A stretch of 32,048 nt of DNA, taken from Solirubrobacterales bacterium. Lineage in GTDB: Bacteria > Actinomycetota > Thermoleophilia > Solirubrobacterales > Thermoleophilaceae. Where the stretch lies: contig JAAYBF010000003.1 in assembly GCA_012718975.1 (NCBI GenBank), positions 1 to 32,048 on the forward strand, read 5' to 3'. Positions 7,521 to 15,460 of the stretch are shown piece by piece (within the stretch, counting starts at the first letter, position 1; each line of letters starts with the position of its first letter). The position numbers and the translations under genes are program-made. The notes under the pieces are model-generated. The model did no database searches. It was given only the letters and a program-made list of their open reading frames with translations, and had not been told where the DNA came from.

Positions 7521-9295
7521 CCTGGCAGGTGTCCTCCTTCGCGCTGCTGGCGGTCGTGCTGGCGGCCGGGTTCCTTTGGTACGAGCGCCGCCGCCCGCCG
7601 GCGCGCGTCGTGGGGGTGGTCGCGGTGCTGGCGGCGCTCGCCGTCGTCGGGCGGCTCGCCTTCGCGGCGATCCCCAACGTCAAGCCGACGACCGACATCG
7701 TCCTCTTCGCCGGCTACGCGCTCGGCTCGGCGCCCGGCTTCGCCGTCGGCGCGATCGGCGCGCTCGCGTCCAACGTCTTCCTCGGCCAGGGGCCGTGGAC
7801 GGTCTGGCAGATGGCCGCCTGGGGCGCGGTCGGCGTCGGCGGCGCGGTGCTCGCGTGGGCCACCCGCGGGCGCGAGCTGGGTCGGCTCGAGCTGGCGCTC
7901 TACTGCGGCATCGCCGGCCTCGCCTTCGGCGCGGTCATGGACGTCTACCAGTGGACGCTCGCCGCCCGCCAGGACCTCTCGACCTACCTGGCGATCGCGG
8001 CGACCTCGCTGCCCTACAACATCGCCCACGCCGTCGGCAACGTAGCCTTCTGCCTCGTGATCGGCCCCGTCTTCATCCGCTCGCTGCGCCGCTACCGCAG
8101 CCGCTTCGAGGCCAGCTGGCCCGTGTCCGCCCCGGCGGTGCGCCGCGGCGCGGCCGGCGGCGCGGTGGCCGCCGCCGTCGCCGCGCTCGCGCTCGCGACC
8201 GGGATCGCAACGCCGGCCGCGAGCCCCGACCAGGCGCGCGCCCAGACCGCCGACACGGCGCTGTCGGGATCGGCCCAGCGCGCCGCCGCCTACCTGCGCC
8301 GCGCCCAGAACCGCGACGGCGGGTTCGGCAGCGCTCCGCGCCAGTCCTCGAGCCAGCTCGTCACCGGCTGGGCGGCGCTCGGGCTCGCCGCCGCCCGCCA
8401 GAGCCCGCGGGCGGTGCGCAAGCGGCCGGGACGGACCGTGATCGCCTACCTGCGCCGCAACAGCCGCTCCTTCGACGACGTCGGCGAGCTGCAGCGGACG
8501 ATGCTCGTGCTGCGCGCCGCCGGTGTCTCGCCACGGCGGTTCGCGGGCGTGAACCTGCTCGCGCGGCTGCGCCGCGGCCAGCGCCGCGACGGCTCCTGGC
8601 AGGGCAACGTCGCCTTCACCGCGTTCGGGCTGCTCGCGCTGCGCGCCACCGGCGAGAAGCCGCGCGCGCCGCGCGTCAGCCGCGCCGCCGCCTTCCTCGA
8701 GCGTGCGCGCACCGGCTCCGGCGGCTGGGGCGTGGTGCCCGGCGGGCCGCCCGACGTCGACGACACCGGCGCCGTCCTGCAGGCGCTTGCCGCCGCCGGC
8801 CGCCGCCGCGGCGCGGCCAGCCGGGCCGGCGTCGTGTACCTGCGCGCCGTCCAGGACCCCGGCGGTGGCTGGGGCCAGATGGAGGGCCGCGACCCCAACT
8901 CCCAGTCGACCGCCTGGGCCGTCCAGGGCCTGGTCGCCGCGCGCGCCGGGCTCGACTCGCTCGCCGCCGACCCGCTCGAGTACCTGCGCTCGCTGCAGCG
9001 GCGCGACGGATCGATCGCCTACTCGGAGACCAGCGACCAGACCCCGGTCTGGGCGACCGCGCAGGCGCTCGCGGCGCTCCAGGAGCGGCCGTTGCCGATC
9101 CCGCCGGTCCGCCGCGGCCGCACCGCCGCGCTCACGCCGGCCGAGGTCGCCGCCGGGGCCGCGCCGCCGGAGGAGGAGGTCGGCGGCCCGCCCGCCGGGC
9201 TCGTGCTCGCCGGCATCGCCGTCGCGCTCGGCGCGAGCGGCCTCGCCGTCTGGGCGTTGTCGAACCGCGGCCGCACCGCCCGGCGCCCCGGCTGA
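7517..9295 (+). CDS. ECF S component fused to a terpenoid-cyclase-like (transcobalamin alpha-like) domain
   Basis: 592 aa from the GTG at 7517 (4-base overlap with ecfA). Residues 1-195 are an S component: about six membrane helices, with the segment PTTDIVLFAGYALGSAPGF and the stretch around FLGQGPWTVWQMAAWG typical of ECF substrate-binding subunits. A further hydrophobic segment (about 210-230) leads to residues about 245-535, a run of prenyltransferase/squalene-cyclase-type repeats (RRAQNRDGGFG, RRGQRRDGSWQ, AVQDPGGGWGQ, LQRRDGSIAY). A final membrane helix lies at about 560-582. The repeats form an alpha/alpha barrel like that of intrinsic factor and transcobalamin. With the riboswitch and the DUF4430 partners, cobalamin is the likely substrate. 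Confidence 0.85.
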   Translation: MTWQVSSFALLAVVLAAGFLWYERRRPPARVVGVVAVLAALAVVGRLAFAAIPNVKPTTDIVLFAGYALGSAPGFAVGAIGALASNVFLGQGPWTVWQMAAWGAVGVGGAVLAWATRGRELGRLELALYCGIAGLAFGAVMDVYQWTLAARQDLSTYLAIAATSLPYNIAHAVGNVAFCLVIGPVFIRSLRRYRSRFEASWPVSAPAVRRGAAGGAVAAAVAALALATGIATPAASPDQARAQTADTALSGSAQRAAAYLRRAQNRDGGFGSAPRQSSSQLVTGWAALGLAAARQSPRAVRKRPGRTVIAYLRRNSRSFDDVGELQRTMLVLRAAGVSPRRFAGVNLLARLRRGQRRDGSWQGNVAFTAFGLLALRATGEKPRAPRVSRAAAFLERARTGSGGWGVVPGGPPDVDDTGAVLQALAAAGRRRGAASRAGVVYLRAVQDPGGGWGQMEGRDPNSQSTAWAVQGLVAARAGLDSLAADPLEYLRSLQRRDGSIAYSETSDQTPVWATAQALAALQERPLPIPPVRRGRTAALTPAEVAAGAAPPEEEVGGPPAGLVLAGIAVALGASGLAVWALSNRGRTARRPG

Positions 9296-9325
9296 GCGGG
9301 CGGCGCATCCGATAGCGTCGGGGCC

Positions 9326-9835
9326 GTGGAGCTTGACGAGGCGATCCGGGGGCGGCGCACCCACAAGGCCTTCGCCCCCGAGCCGGTCGGGCGCGAGCTG
9401 CTCGAGGAGCTGTTCGACCTCGCCCGCTGGGCGCCCAACCACCACCTGACCAACCCCTGGCGGTTCCGGGTCCTCGGCCCCGAGTCGCTCGCCGCGCTCA
9501 AGCGCGCCGCCGGACCGCAGGCGGCGACCAAGCTCGACCGCGCGCCGACGCTCGTCTGCGCCTCGGTGAAGATCACCGGCGACCCCGTACAGGACGAGGA
9601 GGACGTCTGCGCCGCCGCCTGCGCGGTCTACGTCCTCCTGCTCGCCGCCCACGACCGCGGCCTCGCCGGCTACTGGCGCACGCCGGGGGTGCTGCGCACC
9701 CCCGAAGGCGCGCGCGCCGTCGCGATGGAGCCCGACGAGCTGTTCCTCGGCCTGATCCACCTCGGCCACGCCCGCCAGGAGAAGGCGCCGCCGGACCGCG
9801 TGCCGCCCGCCGACTTCGTGAGCTGGTTGCCGTGA
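9326..9835 (+). CDS. Nitroreductase-family flavoprotein
   Basis: 169 aa, GTG start at 9326. The opening AIRGRRTHKAF and the segment ARWAPNHHLTNPWRF are typical of FMN-dependent nitroreductases, where the first arginines hold the FMN phosphate. The C-terminal GLIHLGHAR matches the family's last strand. It is short for the family, closest to small YdjA-like members, and shorter than BluB, the related enzyme that makes the lower ligand of B12, so a B12 role is not supported. It overlaps glpD by 4 bases. Substrate unknown. Confidence 0.8.
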   Translation: MELDEAIRGRRTHKAFAPEPVGRELLEELFDLARWAPNHHLTNPWRFRVLGPESLAALKRAAGPQAATKLDRAPTLVCASVKITGDPVQDEEDVCAAACAVYVLLLAAHDRGLAGYWRTPGVLRTPEGARAVAMEPDELFLGLIHLGHARQEKAPPDRVPPADFVSWLP

Positions 9836-11532
9836 TCGCCCGCGCCGACGCCCTCGCGGCGCTCGCCGCCGACGAGTTCGACGTGCTGGTGATCGGGGGC
9901 GGGGTCACCGGCGCCGGGGTCGCGCTCGACGCCGCCTCACGCGGCTACAGCGTCGCGCTGGTCGAGCGCCACGACTACGCCGAGGGGACCTCGAGCCGCT
10001 CGTCGAAGCTCGTCCACGGCGGGCTGCGCTACCTGCAGAACTTCGACCTCGGCCTCGTCCGCGAGGCGCTGCTCGAGCGCCAGCTGATGGTCAACCTCGC
10101 GCCGCACCTCGTGCGACCGCTGCCGCTGCTGATCCCCGCCTTCGACGGCCAGCGGCCCGACCGCGTGCTCGGCGTCGGGCTGAACATGTACGACGTGATG
10201 GCCTCCGACCGCCGCCTGCGCCGCGGCGGCGACGAGCCGCGCCGGCGCCGCCGCGACGACGACTACTGGAGCCCGGACCGCCACCGCACCGTCGACGCCG
10301 ACGAGACGCTGCGGCTGCTGCCCGCGCTCGCCGCCCGCGAGCCGACCGCCGCCTACCTCTTCTACGACTGCCAGACCGACGACTCGCGGCTGGTGCTGAC
10401 GATCCTCGGCGAGGCCGAGCGTTACGGCGCCGTGCTCGCCAACGCAGTCGCGGTGACCGGCCTGGTCGAGCGCGGCGGACGGGCCGGCGGCGCGCTCTGC
10501 CGCGACGCGCTCGACGGCGGCGAGTTCGAGATCCGCGCCGCCAACGTCGTCAACGCGACCGGGGTGTGGGCCGACCGGATCCGCCCCGAGGAGCTGCACC
10601 GCGAGGCCGAGGTTCCGACGATCCGGCCCAGCCGCGGCACCCACGTCACCGTCGCGCGCGAGCAGCTCGACGTCGTCGGCGGGGCGATCGTGCCGGCCGG
10701 CGGCGGACGGTCGATCTTCGTGCTGCCGTGGCTCGGGCGGACGCTGATCGGCACCACCGACAACGACTACGAGACCGCCGAGCTCGACCACGTCCCGCCG
10801 TCGGGCGAGGACGTCGAGTACCTGCTCGACGCCGTCAACGGGTTCTTCGCGACCGCCCTGACCGCCGCCGACCTGACCGGCGCCTACGCCGGCGTGCGGC
10901 CGCTGATCTCGACCGGCGACCCGCGCAAGTCGGTCGACATCTCGCGCAAGGCCGAGCTCTACGAGACCAGCTCGGGAATGGTCACGATCACCGGCGGCAA
11001 GCTGACCACCTGGCGGCGGATGGCCAAGTCGGCCGTCGACCGGATCGTCGAGCGCGAGGGCCGCGAGGCTCCCTGCCGGACCGCCGAGATCCCGCTCGGG
11101 CTCGAGGTCGACCCGGACGAGCTGCCGGCGCTCGCCGGCGTCGGCGACGACGCGCGGGCGATGCTCGCCGGCCGCTACGGACACGTCGCCGCCGACGTGC
11201 TCGCGCTCGCCGCCGGCGACCCCGCGCTCGCCGAGCGGATCGTGCCCGACCTGCCCGACCTCGTCGCCGAGGGCGTCTGGGCCGTCCGCCACGAGCAGGC
11301 GCGCGGCCTCGCCGACGTGCTGCTGCGCCGCACCCGGCTCGGGCTGCTCGCCGCGCCCGACCTCGTCGGCGAGGGCGCGCCCGGCCCGGCGCGGCTCGCC
11401 GCCGCGATCGCCGCCGACCAGGGCTGGGACGCCGGCCGCGTGCGGCGCGAGCTGCAGGACTGGCGCGCCGTCGCGGCCGCCGAGGGACTCGCGCCCGCCG
11501 GACCGCGGCCGGTCGCCGCGGGAGAGCGGTGA
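9832..11532 (+). CDS. glpD: Aerobic glycerol-3-phosphate dehydrogenase
   Basis: 566 aa FAD enzyme of the membrane face that oxidises sn-glycerol 3-phosphate to dihydroxyacetone phosphate and passes electrons to quinone. The N-terminal dinucleotide fold shows VLVIGGGVTGAGVALDAASR, followed by the family motif TSSRSSKLVHGGLRYLQ. Later motifs include GVRPLIS and the Gly-rich TITGGKLTTWRRMA. The C-terminal helical domain typical of GlpD follows. Start GTG overlaps the upstream stop; the stop overlaps the next GTG. Length is normal for the family. Confidence 0.93.
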   Translation: MIARADALAALAADEFDVLVIGGGVTGAGVALDAASRGYSVALVERHDYAEGTSSRSSKLVHGGLRYLQNFDLGLVREALLERQLMVNLAPHLVRPLPLLIPAFDGQRPDRVLGVGLNMYDVMASDRRLRRGGDEPRRRRRDDDYWSPDRHRTVDADETLRLLPALAAREPTAAYLFYDCQTDDSRLVLTILGEAERYGAVLANAVAVTGLVERGGRAGGALCRDALDGGEFEIRAANVVNATGVWADRIRPEELHREAEVPTIRPSRGTHVTVAREQLDVVGGAIVPAGGGRSIFVLPWLGRTLIGTTDNDYETAELDHVPPSGEDVEYLLDAVNGFFATALTAADLTGAYAGVRPLISTGDPRKSVDISRKAELYETSSGMVTITGGKLTTWRRMAKSAVDRIVEREGREAPCRTAEIPLGLEVDPDELPALAGVGDDARAMLAGRYGHVAADVLALAAGDPALAERIVPDLPDLVAEGVWAVRHEQARGLADVLLRRTRLGLLAAPDLVGEGAPGPARLAAAIAADQGWDAGRVRRELQDWRAVAAAEGLAPAGPRPVAAGER

Positions 11533-12440
11533 CGCTGCGGCTGGGCTCTGGCACGCTGGCGCTCGAGCCGGGCGCGCCGGCGCTGATGGGGATCGTCAAC
11601 GCGACGCCCGACTCGTTCTCCGACGCCCCCGGCGCCAAGCCGCTCGCGACGCTCGTCGAGCGGGCCGAGGCGCTCGTCGCCGACGGCGCCGCGATCGTCG
11701 ACGTCGGCGGCGAGTCTGGCCGCACCGACCGCGCGACGGTGCCGGTCGAGGTCGAGGTCGAGCGGGTCGTGCCGCTCGTCGAGGCGCTCGCCGGGCGCGG
11801 GATCGCCGTCTCGGTCGACACCTGGCGGGCGCCGGTCGCGCGCGCCGCGCTCGCCGCCGGGGCCGTCCTGATCAACGACGTCAGCGCGCTCGCCGAGCCG
11901 GAGATCGCGAGCGCCTGCGCCGCCGCCGGCGCCGGCCTGGTCGTCACCCACACCCGCGCCGCGCCCAAGACCAAGGCGTTTCCCGCCTACGACGACGTCG
12001 TCGCCGACGCCGTCGCGCTGCTCGGCGAGCGGGCCGCGGTCGCGCGCGAGCTCGGCGTCGCGGCCGACGCGCTGCTGCTCGACCCCGGCATCGACCTCGC
12101 CAAGACTCCGGCCGAGTCGGTCGCGCTGCTGCGGCGTCTCGACGAGGTCGCCGCGCTCGGCGCGCCGCTGCTGCTGGCGATCTCGCGCAAGGACTTCGTC
12201 GGCGCGATCACCGGCCGTCCGCCCGCCGGACGCGACCCCGGCACGCTCGGGGCGATCGAGCCGGCGCTCGACGTCGCGGCGGGCTGCCTGCTGCGCGTCC
12301 ACGACGTCCGCGCCGCCGCGGACTTCCTCGCCGTGCGGGCGGCGCTGCGCGGGCGCGCCGACGTCGCGCCGGGTCCGCTGCCCGAGGCGCTGCGGCGCGA
12401 GGCGGCGGGGGGTGGCCGCGGCGGCCCGCCGAGCCAGTAG
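11529..12440 (+). CDS. folP: Dihydropteroate synthase-like protein
   Basis: 303 aa TIM-barrel protein. It has the opening motif MGIVNATPDSFSD, the DPGIDLAKT loop and ISRKDF near the C-terminus, which mark dihydropteroate synthase, the folate-pathway enzyme joining p-aminobenzoate to the pterin diphosphate. Several usual positions differ: the second loop reads GGESGRTD instead of GGESTRPG, the SRKS serine is aspartate, and the usual HMRG strand reads THTRA. It may be a diverged folP or a paralogue with another pterin-related role. GTG start, 4-base overlap with glpD. No folB/folK neighbours are present. Confidence 0.78.
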   Translation: MTLRLGSGTLALEPGAPALMGIVNATPDSFSDAPGAKPLATLVERAEALVADGAAIVDVGGESGRTDRATVPVEVEVERVVPLVEALAGRGIAVSVDTWRAPVARAALAAGAVLINDVSALAEPEIASACAAAGAGLVVTHTRAAPKTKAFPAYDDVVADAVALLGERAAVARELGVAADALLLDPGIDLAKTPAESVALLRRLDEVAALGAPLLLAISRKDFVGAITGRPPAGRDPGTLGAIEPALDVAAGCLLRVHDVRAAADFLAVRAALRGRADVAPGPLPEALRREAAGGGRGGPPSQ

Positions 12441-12477
12441 CCTTCGCCGTTCGCAACCGACCGAGGAGCAGCACCAA

Positions 12478-13662
12478 GTGTCAGTCCTGCAGCGCAAGGA
12501 GCTCGAAGACAGCCCGCTCGCCGACCTTCACGCGATCGCCTCCGAGCTGGGGATCGAGGGCTACCGGGGCATGCGCCGGGACGACCTGGTCGCCGCGATC
12601 GTCGACCTCCAGGGCGGCGACGGCGGCGACGACGACTCCGCCAAGGAGGAGCGCCCGCGCCGCGGACGACGCGGCGGCCGTGGCCGCCGGCGCCGCACCG
12701 AGCCGGAGTCCGAGGCTGAGGAAGACGCCGAGGAGGACGCAGAGCAGGAGCGGGGCGAGATCGAGGACGAGCCCGAGGACGAGCAGCCCGAGGGCGAGGT
12801 CGACGACGAGCCCGAGGACGAGACCGAGGACGAGACCGAGGACGAGCCGGAGGCCGAGCGCGCGGCCGGCATCCTCGACGTGCTGCCCAACGGCAGCGGC
12901 TTCCTGCGCGTCGACGGCGGCGACGACGTGTACGTCTCCCAGGCGCAGATCCGGCGCTGCGAGCTGCGGCCCGGCGACGAGGTCGCCGGTCCGGTCCGCC
13001 CCGCGCGACGCAACGAGCGCCACCCGTCGCTGGTGCGCGTCGAGACCGTCAACGGCGCCGACGCCGAGCCGCCCGCCGAGCGTCCCAGCTTCGACGAGCT
13101 GACCGCGGTCCATCCCGGCGACCGGCTCGCCGCGCCGAAGGCGCTCGCCGACGCTCCGTTCGGCAAGGGCTCGCGCGTCGCGATCGCGGGCCCGTCGGGC
13201 GCCGGTGCGACCGCGCTGCTGCGCGAGATCGCCGCCGAGCTGGCCGGCAAGGTCGCCGCCGCGACCGTCGTGCTCGTCGCCGCCCGCCCGGAGGAGGTCG
13301 CCGAGTGGCGTGAGGCCGCCGGCGCGGCGCCCGTCGTCGGCGGCTCCTACGACGAGCCCGCCGACGACCAGACCCAGGCTGCCTCGCTCGCCGTCGAGCG
13401 CGGCAAGCGCGCCGCCGAGCGCGGCGAGGACGCCGTCGTCGTGATCGACTCGCTCGACTCGCTCGCCCCGGGCGCCGCCCGCCGCCTGCTCGGCGCCGGG
13501 CGCAAGCTCGCCGAGGGCGGCTCGCTGACGGTGGTCGCCGCGGTCGGGGAGCGCGCCGAGCTGCTGCGCGTCGCCACGACCCGCGTCGTGCTCGCACCCG
13601 GCGGCGGTGTGCCGCGGCTCGACGCCGAGCGGTCCGGCACCCAGCGCGCCGACCTGCTCTAG
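12478..13662 (+). CDS. Rho-like protein with a degenerate ATPase site
   Basis: 394 aa. The GTG at 12478 is preferred because GAGGAG lies about 10 bases upstream and the Rho N-terminal helical domain begins right after (LADLHAIASELGI). Residues 50-130 are a charged insert: an arginine/glycine patch, then a long Glu/Asp run. Residues about 134-200 are a well-kept Rho RNA-binding fold (ILDVLPNGSGFLRV, DDVYVSQAQIRR, PGDEVAGPVRP). The ATPase part follows, but the P-loop reads AGPSGAGATALL, without the lysine needed to hold phosphate; VVVIDSLDSLA stands for Walker B. The chain stops at RSGTQRADLL, where normal Rho continues with another helical segment. Probably an RNA-binding Rho paralogue without helicase activity. 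Confidence 0.8.
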   Translation: MSVLQRKELEDSPLADLHAIASELGIEGYRGMRRDDLVAAIVDLQGGDGGDDDSAKEERPRRGRRGGRGRRRRTEPESEAEEDAEEDAEQERGEIEDEPEDEQPEGEVDDEPEDETEDETEDEPEAERAAGILDVLPNGSGFLRVDGGDDVYVSQAQIRRCELRPGDEVAGPVRPARRNERHPSLVRVETVNGADAEPPAERPSFDELTAVHPGDRLAAPKALADAPFGKGSRVAIAGPSGAGATALLREIAAELAGKVAAATVVLVAARPEEVAEWREAAGAAPVVGGSYDEPADDQTQAASLAVERGKRAAERGEDAVVVIDSLDSLAPGAARRLLGAGRKLAEGGSLTVVAAVGERAELLRVATTRVVLAPGGGVPRLDAERSGTQRADLL

Positions 13663-13691
13663 CCGGCCGGCAGTCACATAGCCTGTCCCGG

Positions 13692-14414
<723 letters not shown>

Positions 14415-14524
14415 CATCGCCTGGCGGCGTCATCGGCCGCTCACGTGCACGAGGCACGCCACGCGGCCTGCTTCCTTGCCAGGCTCGCTCTGCGAACGGC
14501 TGCGAGCACCGGAAGGGGAGACTC

Positions 14525-14989
14525 TCAAGCGGGCCGGTAGGCCACCCGGCGCCAGGAGGGCTCGGGCGAGAGCTCGATGAGCTGCCAGTCGCGGTCGGGC
14601 TGGGCGTAGCCGAAGCTGCACTCGGAGTCGTCGAAGACGATCTCCAGCTCGCCCTCGAGGACGCGCTGGTCGAGCCAGGCGCCGCGGAAGACCAGCCGGC
14701 GCAGCCAGTGGACGAGCGAGCGGTCGGAGGGGCCGTGGAGGTCGGTCCAGCACTCCATGATGTGCTCGCCGAGCGAGGAGTGGGCGTCGGTGACCTCGCC
14801 GTTGACGGCGAGGTTGACGAGGTCCTCGCGCTCGTCGACGTCGAGCGCCCCGTCGACGAAGCCGAGCTTGGCCGCGGCCTGCTCGACGCGCTCGGTGAAG
14901 TCGCGCTCGTTGAAGGTGAACTTCAACTCGCCGTACTCGAGGACGTAGTCCGCGCCCGACTCGTAGTTTCCTCGTTTGGTGGAGTCCAT
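14525..14989 (-). CDS. Hypothetical protein
   Basis: 154 aa, ATG at 14989 with GGAG about 9 bases upstream. I do not recognise the family. It is acidic, without signal peptide, membrane segments or cysteine motifs, and rich in aromatic residues. The upstream 142 bp separate it from the divergent response-regulator gene and must hold both promoters. Confidence 0.6.
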   Translation of the reverse strand: MDSTKRGNYESGADYVLEYGELKFTFNERDFTERVEQAAAKLGFVDGALDVDEREDLVNLAVNGEVTDAHSSLGEHIMECWTDLHGPSDRSLVHWLRRLVFRGAWLDQRVLEGELEIVFDDSECSFGYAQPDRDWQLIELSPEPSWRRVAYRPA

Positions 14990-15131
14990 GTGAGAAGCTC
15001 CGCGGGCCCGGTCGAGGCCGTGGCCAGCGGCGCGTCGGCATCCTAATCCCGATTCCTCCTGGGCCGGATGGAATGCAACGGCGATTGCAGGGAGGGGGGC
15101 AGGTTCGCGCCGTCCGGTCCCTACATCGGTC

Positions 15132-15460
15132 ATGAGCCACTCACTCTTGATCGTCGAGGACGACGAGCCGACCGCCGAGTTCCTGGTCGACAACCTGCTC
15201 GCCGACGGGTTCCGCGTCTCCCACGCCGACAGCGGCGCCGAGGCGCTGCGCCAGATCGAGGCGCGTCCGCCGGCGCTGCTGCTGCTCGACCTGGTGCTCG
15301 CCGACGGCAACGGGCTGCGGCTGCTGGACCGGATCCGCGCCGCTGACGGGTCGGCCTCGCGGATCGACCCGCAGCTGCCGGTGATCGTCGTCAGCGGTCG
15401 GGCGGGGGAGACCGACCGCATCCGCAGCTTCCAGCGCGGCGCCGACGATCATGTCTGCAA
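15132..15460 (+). pseudogene. Response regulator, receiver half (5' part of a gene split by the element)
   Basis: Receiver domain of an OmpR/PhoB-type regulator. LLIVEDDEP carries the acidic Mg-binding pair, LLLLDLVLADGNG the phospho-accepting aspartate (about residue 55), and VIVVSGRA the conserved serine. It breaks exactly at the codon of the conserved lysine (DDHVC-K-P). The reading frame continues into the element to a stop at 15692, giving a 186 aa receiver with an unrelated tail made from sequence antisense to the integrase. The missing DNA-binding half is at 26789-27164; joining the two gives 705 bases, 234 codons plus stop, the normal family length. In the integrated state the regulator should not work as a transcription factor. 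Confidence 0.92.

Noticed and set aside
9326-9835. BluB-type enzyme making the B12 lower ligand
   Set aside because: The protein is a generic short nitroreductase and belongs to the overlap chain with glpD rather than the riboswitch operon by motif; length and sequence do not support BluB.
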